From: Massilia agri
Lineage (GTDB): Bacteria; Pseudomonadota; Gammaproteobacteria; Burkholderiales; Burkholderiaceae_D
Assembly: GCF_024753255.1 (NCBI RefSeq)
Contig: NZ_JANUHA010000001.1
Coordinates: 310,001-374,000 of the forward strand
Length of the DNA stretch: 64,000 nucleotides
Reading direction: 5' to 3'
Of the stretch, positions 45,632 to 53,716 are shown one piece after another. Both the position numbers and the translations under genes were made by a program. Each line of letters begins with the position of its first letter. Within the stretch, counting starts at the first letter, position 1. Below the pieces are notes generated by a model. That model had not been told where the DNA came from, searched no databases, and saw only the letters and a list, made by a program, of their open reading frames with translations.

Positions 45632-46618
45632 TTAACCGCGCGCGCCGCGCTTCAAGCCGATGCGCTGGGCGATGCCGCGCCAACCTCCCGGCGCCTGTTC
45701 CGGTTCCGGTGCCGCCTCCACCTGCGGCGCCAGCGTGGGCGGCGCCTGCAGCACCTTCTGCATCGCGAACACGCTCTGCGGACGCAGCAAAGGATCGAGG
45801 GCCAGGCAGGCGCGCACCATGTCGACCAGCTCCGGCGAATAGCTGCCCTCGAGTTTCGCGAGCTGGGCCTCGCACTTGTCCTCGGCCTTGCGCGCCTCGA
45901 CCGGCTGCGGCATGGCGCGCGTCATGCAGGCATACATGGCCGCGCCGATGCTGTAGATGTCGGTCCAGGGGCCGAGCGCTTGCGCCTTGCTGTACAGCTC
46001 GGGAGCGGCGAAGCCGGGCGTGTACATCGGCGCCAGCATGGGCGCGTCGATGTTGATCGTCTGGCGCGCCGCGCCGAAGTCGAGCAGCAGGGGCGAACCG
46101 TCGCTGCGCAGGTAGATATTGGCCGGTTTCAGGTCCAGGTGCAGCAGTTTGTTCGCGTGGACTTCGCGCACGCCGGCGCAGACGCCGTTGAAGAGCTGGC
46201 GCAGCGCGGTCTCGTTCACACGGCTGCCCTTGGCGTGCAGGCGGGCGATGTGGTCCTGCAGGGTGTGGCCGGATTCGTAGGCCATCACCATGTACACCGT
46301 CTCATTGGCGCGGAAGAAGTTCACCACCCGCACCACGTTCGGATGGACGATGCGCGCGAGCGCCCGCCCCTCCTCGAAAAAACACTTCAGGCCGATACGG
46401 AACACCGGCAGATTGGGCTTGGAGACGGTCGGCGCGAGCTCGCCGGGCGCACGCAGGGCGAGCTGGCTGGGCAGGTATTCCTTGATGGCCACCGCATTGC
46501 CTTCGGGGTCATATGCCAGATAAACAATACTGAACCCACCGGACGCAATTTTCTTTACAATGCGATATCCAGCAATTTCCAGCCCATCAGGCAGGGGTGC
46601 GTTATTCTGTGCGGCCAT
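45632..46618 (-). CDS. Eukaryotic-type Ser/Thr protein kinase
   Basis: 328 residues, soluble. Kinase domain about 15-280: Gly loop [12 protein letters not shown], catalytic Lys in AIKEYLP, catalytic loop [11 protein letters not shown] (HRD is HLD), DFGAAR for DFG, and an APE-like AAPEL. A tail rich in Pro and Glu (about 285-315) follows, then a basic end. No transmembrane or sensor segment is present. The phosphatase gene follows 28 bp downstream. It is divergent from yicC with 80 bp between starts. Substrates are unknown. Confidence 0.93.
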   Translation of the reverse strand: MAAQNNAPLPDGLEIAGYRIVKKIASGGFSIVYLAYDPEGNAVAIKEYLPSQLALRAPGELAPTVSKPNLPVFRIGLKCFFEEGRALARIVHPNVVRVVNFFRANETVYMVMAYESGHTLQDHIARLHAKGSRVNETALRQLFNGVCAGVREVHANKLLHLDLKPANIYLRSDGSPLLLDFGAARQTINIDAPMLAPMYTPGFAAPELYSKAQALGPWTDIYSIGAAMYACMTRAMPQPVEARKAEDKCEAQLAKLEGSYSPELVDMVRACLALDPLLRPQSVFAMQKVLQAPPTLAPQVEAAPEPEQAPGGWRGIAQRIGLKRGARG

Positions 46619-46698
46619 CCGGGAAGGTTTCCTTGCTTAACAGGGCAATTGTGTGGGATAAATGTCGGCCTTGTAAAGAATAAAAACCGGGGATCCCT

Positions 46699-47601
46699 TT
46701 GAGCATTTCTAGCATGACAGGTTATGCGGTTGCCACCAGCGAAGGCGCTGCCGGCACCCTCACGATCGAGATCAAGAGCGTCAACTCGCGCTTCCTCGAT
46801 CTCCAGTTCCGCATCAATGACGACCTGCGCGCCCTGGAACCCGACCTGCGCTCGGCCATCATGGCCGCCATCACCCGCGGCAAGGTCGAAGTGCGCCTCT
46901 CCTTCGGCCGCAAGACGGCCGGCGGTTCGCAGGCGCTGAACCAGGAGCTGCTGGCCGACCTCGCCCGCCTGCAGAGCGAAATCACGAAACACTTCGCGTC
47001 CGCCCCCCAGATGACGGTGGCCGAACTGCTGCGCTGGCCCGGCGTGATCGAGGAATCGACCGTGGGCCAGGAGTCGCTGCAGGCGGACGTCGCCGCCCTC
47101 ACCGCCACCACGGTCGCCGCCTTCGTCGACAGCCGCAGGCGCGAAGGCGCGGCTTTGGCGACGATGCTGCTGTCACGCATCGAATCGATGGAAGCCATCG
47201 TCAAGCGCATCACCCCGCTCATCCCGCAGGTGATTTCGCAGTTCCAGCAGAAGGCGGTCGAGCGCATGCAGGACGCGCTGGGCCTGGCCGGCCACGGCAA
47301 TCCTTCGGTGCTGAGCCGCCAGGAAGTGCTGGAGCGCATCCGCCAGGAAGTGACCTTGTACGGCATCCGCATCGACGTGTCCGAAGAGCTGTCGCGCCTG
47401 TCGGCCCATCTGAACGAAACCCGCCACATCCTGAAAAAAGGCGGCCAGGTCGGCAAGCGCCTCGACTTCATGATGCAGGAGCTGAACCGCGAGGCGAATA
47501 CGCTGGGCGCGAAGGCTTCCGTCAAGGAGCTGGCGGATGCGTCGATGGAGCTCAAATTGCTCATCGAGCAGATGCGCGAACAGGTCCAGAACCTCGAATA
47601 A
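46699..47601 (+). CDS. yicC: YicC-family endoribonuclease
   Basis: 300 residues (E. coli YicC 287). The N-terminal YicC domain reads SMTGYAVA and SVNSRFLDLQFRI; the C-terminal DUF1732 part has SRLSAHLNETRHILKKGGQVGKRLDF split as LSAHLNETRHILKKGG and VGKRLDFMMQELNREANT. YicC proteins are now known to cut RNA. A TTG at 46699 gives MSISSMTGYA with GGGGAT shortly upstream; an ATG at 46714 (MTGYA) is possible but has no ribosome site. It heads the rightward set with gmk, rpoZ and spoT. Confidence 0.93.
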   Translation: MSISSMTGYAVATSEGAAGTLTIEIKSVNSRFLDLQFRINDDLRALEPDLRSAIMAAITRGKVEVRLSFGRKTAGGSQALNQELLADLARLQSEITKHFASAPQMTVAELLRWPGVIEESTVGQESLQADVAALTATTVAAFVDSRRREGAALATMLLSRIESMEAIVKRITPLIPQVISQFQQKAVERMQDALGLAGHGNPSVLSRQEVLERIRQEVTLYGIRIDVSEELSRLSAHLNETRHILKKGGQVGKRLDFMMQELNREANTLGAKASVKELADASMELKLLIEQMREQVQNLE

Positions 47602-47637
47602 TTAGATTGTTGTCGTTGCGCAACAGCGCGACGGTGA

Positions 47638-47725
47638 TTTGAACGCGTGGGCGGGGGACCGCCCACCCTACGAACAGCCAAGCGGTTTTCGTAGGGTGGG
47701 CGGGTTTCCCGCCCACGCGTTCAAA
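47638..47725. repeat. Intergenic palindromic element C
   Basis: An 88-bp inverted repeat. The outer arms TTTGAACGCGTGGGCGG (47638-47654) and CCGCCCACGCGTTCAAA (47709-47725) pair perfectly over 17 bp. The inner arms GCCCACCCTACGA (47661-47673) and TCGTAGGGTGGGC (47689-47701) pair over 13 bp. It shares GTAGGG/CCCTAC and GAACGCG words with elements A and B, here arranged as two facing copies. It lies between yicC and gmk, 36 bp after the yicC stop. Confidence 0.82.
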
Positions 47726-47787
47726 CTTATGATGAACACCAAGCGGCCATCGATACCGCAACGAATGAACGTAACAAGGAATACAAC

Positions 47788-48432
47788 ATGATCACTCCCG
47801 CCCTCTCCGGCAGCCTGTTCGTCGTCGCCGCCCCCAGCGGCGCCGGTAAATCGACCCTGGTCAACGCCCTGCTGAAGCTGGAGCCGGGCATCAAGCTGTC
47901 GATCTCGACCACCACCCGCCCGCCGCGTCCGGGCGAGCAGGATGGCCGCGAATACCACTTCACGACGGCGGAAGATTTCGTCTCGCGCGCCGACCGCGGC
48001 GAGTTCCTGGAATGGGCGGAAGTGCACGGCAACTACTACGGCACCAGCCGCCTGACCGTGGAACAGGAAATGAAGCTCGGCACCGACATCCTGCTGGAGA
48101 TCGACTGGCAGGGTGCGCGCCAGGTGAGGAAGCAGTTCCCCGACGCGGCCGGCATCTTCATCCTGCCGCCGTCGATCGAAGCCCTGGAGGAGCGCCTGCA
48201 CAAGCGCGGCACCGACGAGCCCCACATCATCACCCGCCGCCTGCTGGCCGCCGGTGGGGAGATGGCTCACGCTCCGGAGTTCGAATATGCTATCATCAAC
48301 GAAGAGTTCAACGTCGCCCTCGCGGAACTGCAGGCGATTGTCAAAGCGACACGTTGCCGCTTCGCCCAACAGGCCGCGCGCAACGCCGACTTGTTTGCCC
48401 AGCTGGGAATCCACGCGCAACAACCTACGTAA
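47788..48432 (+). CDS. gmk: Guanylate kinase
   Basis: Phosphorylates GMP to GDP. 214 residues. P-loop [14 protein letters not shown]-binding [21 protein letters not shown] split as [13 protein letters not shown] and GREYHFTT, and the [17 protein letters not shown] core. A clear AAGGAA ribosome site precedes the ATG. rpoZ follows 53 bp downstream. It supplies GDP/GTP, the precursor for the alarmone made by the spoT product two genes on. Confidence 0.97.
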   Translation: MITPALSGSLFVVAAPSGAGKSTLVNALLKLEPGIKLSISTTTRPPRPGEQDGREYHFTTAEDFVSRADRGEFLEWAEVHGNYYGTSRLTVEQEMKLGTDILLEIDWQGARQVRKQFPDAAGIFILPPSIEALEERLHKRGTDEPHIITRRLLAAGGEMAHAPEFEYAIINEEFNVALAELQAIVKATRCRFAQQAARNADLFAQLGIHAQQPT

Positions 48433-48485
48433 TACCCATCAGCGGCGCCGCAAGGCATGCCGCATTTGTACTTTCAGGAGTGAAC

Positions 48486-48689
48486 ATGGCCCGCATTACC
48501 ATCGAAGATTGCCTCAAGAACGTCCCGAACCGCTTCCAGCTGACCCTGGCCGCGACCTACCGCGCACGCCAGCTGCTGCAGGGCCACACCCCGAAGGTCG
48601 AAGCGAAAGACAAGCCGACCGTCGTCGCCCTGCGCGAGATCGCCGCCGGCAAGGTCGGCCTGGAGATGCTCAAAAAGGTTCCGATGTAA
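48486..48689 (+). CDS. rpoZ: RNA polymerase omega subunit
   Basis: 67 residues, the short betaproteobacterial omega. Starts [19 protein letters not shown] and keeps the conserved TYRARQL and [11 protein letters not shown] segments. Helps assemble the beta' subunit and forms part of a ppGpp-binding site on the polymerase. Ribosome site CAGGAGTGAAC. It is followed by about 200 bp before spoT. Confidence 0.97.
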   Translation: MARITIEDCLKNVPNRFQLTLAATYRARQLLQGHTPKVEAKDKPTVVALREIAAGKVGLEMLKKVPM

Positions 48690-48743
48690 TACCCGGGGGC
48701 TCGATAAACCTACTGCGCGTTGCGCTGTCGGTTTGCGATGCTC

Positions 48744-48762
48744 GCTGTACTACTCGTACAGC
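48744..48762. repeat. Palindrome between rpoZ and spoT
   Basis: GCTGTAC-TACTC-GTACAGC, a perfect 7-bp inverted repeat, in a 197-bp gap (48690-48886) with little coding character. A run of eight C follows at 48807-48814. It may be part of a dispersed intergenic repeat or an attenuator; there is no T run directly behind it. Confidence 0.45.
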
Positions 48763-48886
48763 TGCGCTTCTCAACCAACATCGCTGCCGCTCGCTACGGT
48801 TTCTCGCCCCCCCCTTCTAGTATGGCGGGTTTAGGTATATCGATATTCTGTTATTCTGTGCCTACACTGGCTGATCGATATTACAT

Positions 48887-51127
48887 ATGAGTTTGTCTTC
48901 CCCGGATTCGACCCATCCAGGAACCCCTGCCCGCTCCAAGCGACCGGGCAAACCGCAAGACGCCGAGGCACCGGCGCCCGCGCCGGGCGTCGCCTCGGTC
49001 ACGCAGCTCATCAACAAGCTGTCCGACTACCTCACTCCCGCCGAGCTCAAGAAGGTCAAGGAAGCCTACCGCTTCTCCGACGAGATGCATCTCGGGCAGG
49101 TCCGCAAGTCGGGTGAACCCTACATCTCCCATCCGATCGCCGTCGCGGAAATCTGCGCCGAGTGGAAGCTCGACGCCCAGGCCATCATGGCCGCGCTGCT
49201 GCATGACGTGATCGAAGACCAGGACGTCAAGAAGGACGAGCTGATCGAGCGCTTCGGCGCCCAGGTCGCGAACATGGTCGACGGCCTGTCCAAGCTCGAG
49301 AAGATCGAGTTCCAGAGCCAGATCGAGGCCCAGGCCGAGAACTTCCGCAAGATGCTGCTGGCCATGGCGTCGGACGTGCGCGTGATCCTGATCAAGCTCG
49401 CCGACCGCCTGCACAATATGCGCACCATGGGCGTGATGGTCCCGGCCAAGCGCCGCCGCATCTCGCGCGAGACCATGGAAGTCTATGTGCCGATCGCCCA
49501 TCGCCTCGGCCTGAACGACATCTACCGCGAGCTGCAGGACCTGTCCTTCTCGCACCTCTACCCGCTGCGCTACTTCACGCTGGCCAAGGCCATCAAGGCG
49601 GCGCGCGGCAACCGCCGCGAAGTGGTCAAGAAGATCCTCGAGGCGGTCAAGAACCAGCTGGCGACAAGCGGCATCCAGGCCGAGGTCTACGGCCGCGAGA
49701 AGACCCTGTACGGCATCTACAAGAAGATGCGCAACAAGCACCTGTCCTTCTCGCAGGTGCTGGACGTGTACGGCTTCCGCGTGGTGGTCGACACGGTCCC
49801 GAACTGCTACGTGGCGCTCGGCACCCTGCACGCCCTGTACAAGCCGATGCCCGGCAAGTTCAAGGACTACATCGCGATCCGCAAGATCAACGGGTATCAG
49901 TCACTGCATACCACCCTGATCGGCCCCTACGGCACCCCGGTCGAGTTCCAGATCCGCACCCAGGACATGCACCGCACCGCGGAAAGCGGCGTGGCGGCGC
50001 ACTGGCTGTATAAAACCGGCGATTCGAACATGTCGGACCTGCAGCAGCGCACCCACGCCTGGCTGCAGTCCCTGCTCGACATCCAGCAGCAGACCGGCGA
50101 CTCGGCCGAGTTCCTCGAGCACGTCAAGGTCGACCTGTTCCCGGATTCGGTCTACGTGTTCACGCCGAAGTCGAAGATCATCGCCCTGCCGCGCGGCGCC
50201 ACGGCGCTCGACTTCGCCTACTCGATCCACACCGGCATCGGCGACCACACGGTCTCGGTGCGCATCAACAACGAGCCGGCCCCGCTGCGCAGCGAGCTGC
50301 ACAACGGCGACATCGTCGAGATCGTGACCGATCCGGAATCGCGCCCGAGCCCGACCTGGCTGAGTTTCGTCCGCACCGGCAAGGCGCGCTCCGCGATCCG
50401 CCACTACCTGCGCACCGTGAACGTGAACGAGTCGGTGGAGCTGGGCCAGGAACTGCTGGCCGGCGCCCTCGCCGCGCGCAACATCGGTCCGGAGCTGCCG
50501 CCGGCGACGGTGGAAAAGCTGCTGGCCGAATCCTCGGCCAAGTCGATGGAAGAGCTGTACGCCGACATCGGCATCGGCAAGCGCATGCCGGCCCTGGTGG
50601 CGCGCCACATCTTCGGCCTGATGGAAGGCGACCCGGAGCTCATGCCGACGGCCCAGCCGCTGCCTTCCAGCGACATCGACCCGGTCACCATCTACGGCAG
50701 CGAAGGCGTGTCGGTGCAGCTGGCGCCATGCTGCCTGCCGATCCCGGGCGACCAGATCACCGGCCAGCTGCGCCGCGACCAGGGCCTGGTGGTGCACACC
50801 GAGGACTGCCTGCCGGCCAAGCGCATCCGCGCCAAGGAGCCGGACCGCTGGATCGCCGTGCAGTGGGGCGAGGAGCTGAACCGCCGCTTCGACTGCCGCA
50901 TTCGCCTGCTCATCAACAACGAGAAGGGCATCCTGGCCCGTGTCGCCGCCGAGATCGGCGAGTCCGACGCCAACATCACCTATGTGGGCATGGACGAGGA
51001 CGACGAACACCTGATGACGCAGCTGCGCTTCACCATCCAGGTGAAGGACCGGGTGCACCTGGCGCAGCTGATCCGCAACCTGCGGCGCGTCGCGGGCGTG
51101 AACCGGGTCGAGCGCGAACGCTCCTGA
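48887..51127 (+). CDS. spoT: Bifunctional (p)ppGpp synthetase/hydrolase (SpoT/Rel)
   Basis: Makes and breaks the stringent-response alarmone. 746 residues. After a 40-residue Pro/Lys-rich start come the HD hydrolase domain (about 60-215, with LLHDVIED intact), the synthetase domain (about 245-365, with YGREKTLYGIYKKM and VYGFRVVVD), TGS (about 400-460), a helical region and a C-terminal ACT domain (about 670-746). Intact HD and synthetase motifs favour a bifunctional SpoT rather than a RelA. The ATG at 48887 has no clear ribosome site; the AT-rich stretch 48835-48885 probably holds a promoter. Confidence 0.95.
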   Translation: MSLSSPDSTHPGTPARSKRPGKPQDAEAPAPAPGVASVTQLINKLSDYLTPAELKKVKEAYRFSDEMHLGQVRKSGEPYISHPIAVAEICAEWKLDAQAIMAALLHDVIEDQDVKKDELIERFGAQVANMVDGLSKLEKIEFQSQIEAQAENFRKMLLAMASDVRVILIKLADRLHNMRTMGVMVPAKRRRISRETMEVYVPIAHRLGLNDIYRELQDLSFSHLYPLRYFTLAKAIKAARGNRREVVKKILEAVKNQLATSGIQAEVYGREKTLYGIYKKMRNKHLSFSQVLDVYGFRVVVDTVPNCYVALGTLHALYKPMPGKFKDYIAIRKINGYQSLHTTLIGPYGTPVEFQIRTQDMHRTAESGVAAHWLYKTGDSNMSDLQQRTHAWLQSLLDIQQQTGDSAEFLEHVKVDLFPDSVYVFTPKSKIIALPRGATALDFAYSIHTGIGDHTVSVRINNEPAPLRSELHNGDIVEIVTDPESRPSPTWLSFVRTGKARSAIRHYLRTVNVNESVELGQELLAGALAARNIGPELPPATVEKLLAESSAKSMEELYADIGIGKRMPALVARHIFGLMEGDPELMPTAQPLPSSDIDPVTIYGSEGVSVQLAPCCLPIPGDQITGQLRRDQGLVVHTEDCLPAKRIRAKEPDRWIAVQWGEELNRRFDCRIRLLINNEKGILARVAAEIGESDANITYVGMDEDDEHLMTQLRFTIQVKDRVHLAQLIRNLRRVAGVNRVERERS

Positions 51128-51131
51128 AGCG

Positions 51132-51220
51132 GTGGTCGGCGCGGCCTTCGACATCCTGGCCGAACGCTGGCTCGACGACGCTTTCGACCAGGAGAACGGC
51201 CTGCCGCTGCCGGGTCATCA
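51132..51220 (+). pseudogene. Possible remnant of a methyltransferase gene start
   Basis: Directly after spoT one frame reads AAFDILAERWLDDAFDQENG, which looks like real protein and resembles the N-terminal segment of some class I SAM-dependent methyltransferases (a WLDD...F...NG pattern from memory). It then breaks off and runs into antisense sequence of the next gene. It could be a truncated gene left by a deletion. Resemblance is weak and could not be searched. Confidence 0.3.
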
Positions 51221-51784
51221 GTGCCGGCGGCCGCCGTCCGGCGTCGCCGGAACCAGTTCCGTGAACACGAGCGTGTCACCGGAAAGCAGCGCCGCCTCGT
51301 CGTGGCGGTAGCCGCTGAGCGCGGTGGCCAGCATGAGCGGCACCTCGAACAGCCAGTCCACCTGCGCGTCCTCGCCGCCCTCCTCGTCCTGGCTCGCCTT
51401 CATTTCGGTATGGATGGTGTCGAGTAGCGCAGGCGGCGCCCCGTCCACCGCGAGGTGGTAGAGGCCCTGGTCCGCCAGGTGCACGACGTCCCATGCCTTG
51501 ACGCCGTCCTTGTACAGGAAGGCGGCGCTCGCCATGACATTTTCCTCCACCTGGCAGCCCAGCGCTTCGCATCCATCGGACAAGCGCGTCATGTTCGGCG
51601 CCTGGGTGGCCGCGTGCGCCATGTCGTTGAAGAACAGCAGGTAGCTTCCGTCCGGCAGCGCGGCCCCGGACACCGGGCTTTCGTTCGCCTCATCCGGCGC
51701 GCCCGTGTCGGCCAGCGCCAGCTGGGCGAGGATGTCTTCTTTCGTCTTGCCGCGTACCAGAATCCAGGCGATGGAATAGCCCAT
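51218..51784 (-). CDS. Conserved protein of unknown function
   Basis: 188 residues, acidic, no signal peptide or membrane segment. Begins MGYSIAWILVRGKTKEDILAQL, split as MGYSIAWILVRGK and EDILAQLAL, with a mixed alpha/beta look (YLLFFNDMAH, SAAFLYKDGVKAWDVVH, LVFTELVP). Proteins with this start occur in many bacteria as hypothetical. It lies alone between spoT and the chemoreceptor gene on the same strand as the latter. Confidence 0.72.
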   Translation of the reverse strand: MGYSIAWILVRGKTKEDILAQLALADTGAPDEANESPVSGAALPDGSYLLFFNDMAHAATQAPNMTRLSDGCEALGCQVEENVMASAAFLYKDGVKAWDVVHLADQGLYHLAVDGAPPALLDTIHTEMKASQDEEGGEDAQVDWLFEVPLMLATALSGYRHDEAALLSGDTLVFTELVPATPDGGRRH

Positions 51785-51856
51785 GTGCTGCGTCCTTTCG
51801 AGTGCTCGTGTCGTGAGGCGCCAGTGTGGGGCAAGCGCCTGGCAATCGCAAGGGCG

Positions 51857-53461
51857 TCAGGCCGGCTGCGCGGCCAGGGCCAGCTGCCCGTGCGCAGGGC
51901 GGGCGCGCAGCCCATGCGGCTCGCGCTCGAGCTGGAAGGTCCCGACCAGCGCCGACAGTTCCGCCGCCTGCTCCTGCATCGCCACCGCCGCGGCGGCCGC
52001 TTCTTCGACCAGGGCCGCGTTCTGCTGGGTCACGCGGTCCATCTCGACGATCGCACCGTTCACCTGCTCGATGCCGGCGCGCTGCTCTTCGCTGGCGTCG
52101 GCGATCTCGTTCACGATGGTGCTCACCTGGCCGATGCTGCGCACGATCTCCTTCATCGTCACGCCTGCGCGGTCGACCTGTCCGCTGCCCTCCTCGACCT
52201 TGGCCACGGAATCGTCGATCAAGGCCTTGATGTCCTTCGCCGCCGCGGCCGAGCGCTGGGCCAGGTTGCGCACTTCGGAAGCCACGACCGCGAAGCCGCG
52301 GCCCTGCTCGCCGGCGCGCGCCGCTTCGACCGCCGCGTTCAGCGCCAGGATGTTGGTCTGGAAGGCGATGCCGTCGATGACGCCGATGATGTCGGCGATT
52401 CTCCGCGAGGCCTCATTGATCGCACCCATGGTCGACACGACTTCCGCCACCATGTCGCCGCCCTGGTCGGCGATCATCGCGGCCTCGCCCGCCAGGCGGT
52501 TGGCCTGGCGCGCATTGTCCGCGTTCTGCTTCACGGTCGAGGTCAGCTCTTCCATCGAGGCCGCGGTTTCTTCCAGCGCGCTGGCCTGCTGCTCGGTGCG
52601 GCTTGACAGGTCCTGGTTGCCGGCCGCGATCTCGCCGGATGCCACCGAAATGGTGCCGGTGCCGGTGCGCACCCGGCCGACGATGGCGGCCAGGTTGTCG
52701 TTCATCTTGCCAAGCGCGCGCATCAGCTGGCCGGTTTCGTCGCGGCTCCTGGCGACAATGTGGCTGGAGAGGTTGCCGCTGGCGACCTGTTCGGCCACGG
52801 CGACGGCTTCGCGGATCGGCAGCGTGATCGAGCGGCCGATCCACCAGGCGCAGGCCACGCCCAGCGCGACGGCGGCCAGTCCCAGCGCGATCAGGATCAC
52901 GCGGGTGCTGGCATAGGAATCGAGAATGGAGGCGGCCACGCCGTCGGCCGCGGTGATCTGCATCTTCGCGAACTTGTCGATCGCCGCGTAATACGATGCC
53001 GCACGCGGCTTGAGCTGCTCGCGGAAGACCGTGGCCGCCAGTGCGTCCTCGCCTGCGAACTTGGCCTTGAACAGGGCATCGCGCACGGCCAGGTAGGCGA
53101 GGCGCTCTTCCTTCACGACCTTGAACTGCTCCTTCACGCCGGGATTGCGCAGCGATTTTTCGATGTCGTTCTGCAGCTCGGTGGAACGCGCCGACACCTT
53201 CTTCATGCGCTCGGCAACGTCGGCGGCCACCGCCGGATCGCTCACCATGATCGCGGTTTCGAGCTGAAGATTGTTCATCTCGATGAGCTTGGCCCATTCG
53301 GCCACATTGCGCTGGTTCTTGATGCTGGTGTTGACCAGGCGGTAAGTGAGGTCGCCGGCCGTCTGCATGCGCGCCAGGGCGGTCACGGTCACGACGAGCA
53401 GCAGGACGAGGACGACGGTAAAACCAATGCCGAGCCGGGCACCGATCTTGAGGTTTTTCAC
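51857..53461 (-). CDS. Methyl-accepting chemotaxis protein
   Basis: 534-residue chemoreceptor. One transmembrane helix at the start (about 10-32), a periplasmic four-helix-bundle sensor (about 33-190), a second transmembrane helix (about 192-215), HAMP, then the signalling domain with the conserved tip [28 protein letters not shown] split as [21 protein letters not shown] methylation region [17 protein letters not shown] is present. No C-terminal NWETF tether is seen. The GTG at 53461 is chosen: AAGGAA lies seven bases upstream and the protein then begins with the usual basic residues. It is divergent from the TPR/GT41 gene. Confidence 0.93.
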   Translation of the reverse strand: MKNLKIGARLGIGFTVVLVLLLVVTVTALARMQTAGDLTYRLVNTSIKNQRNVAEWAKLIEMNNLQLETAIMVSDPAVAADVAERMKKVSARSTELQNDIEKSLRNPGVKEQFKVVKEERLAYLAVRDALFKAKFAGEDALAATVFREQLKPRAASYYAAIDKFAKMQITAADGVAASILDSYASTRVILIALGLAAVALGVACAWWIGRSITLPIREAVAVAEQVASGNLSSHIVARSRDETGQLMRALGKMNDNLAAIVGRVRTGTGTISVASGEIAAGNQDLSSRTEQQASALEETAASMEELTSTVKQNADNARQANRLAGEAAMIADQGGDMVAEVVSTMGAINEASRRIADIIGVIDGIAFQTNILALNAAVEAARAGEQGRGFAVVASEVRNLAQRSAAAAKDIKALIDDSVAKVEEGSGQVDRAGVTMKEIVRSIGQVSTIVNEIADASEEQRAGIEQVNGAIVEMDRVTQQNAALVEEAAAAAVAMQEQAAELSALVGTFQLEREPHGLRARPAHGQLALAAQPA

Positions 53462-53716
53462 AGCGGGTTTCCTTCTGGGATGCGGCGCCATGCGGCGACC
53501 GGGAAATGGATGAATCGTTGACGGGAGTCCGTCGTCTGATGGTGCGCGCGGCCGGACCGCGGCGCAGCGCCGAAGAATAGCATTGCCGTACGGAAACCTG
53601 GCCGTATTGCGGCATATCCGCAACTCAGGGTTTTTACGGATTCACAGCCCGGACTGGCGCCTGGCATGAGCAGCCCCGGCCTTGACCCTCATGGGGCCAT
53701 CCACTATCGTAGCCCC

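Noticed and set aside
53462..53660. Possible sigma28 promoter upstream of the chemoreceptor
   Set aside because: TAAA and GCCG words occur on the minus strand, but the spacing is 19 instead of 15 bases, so it does not fit the consensus.
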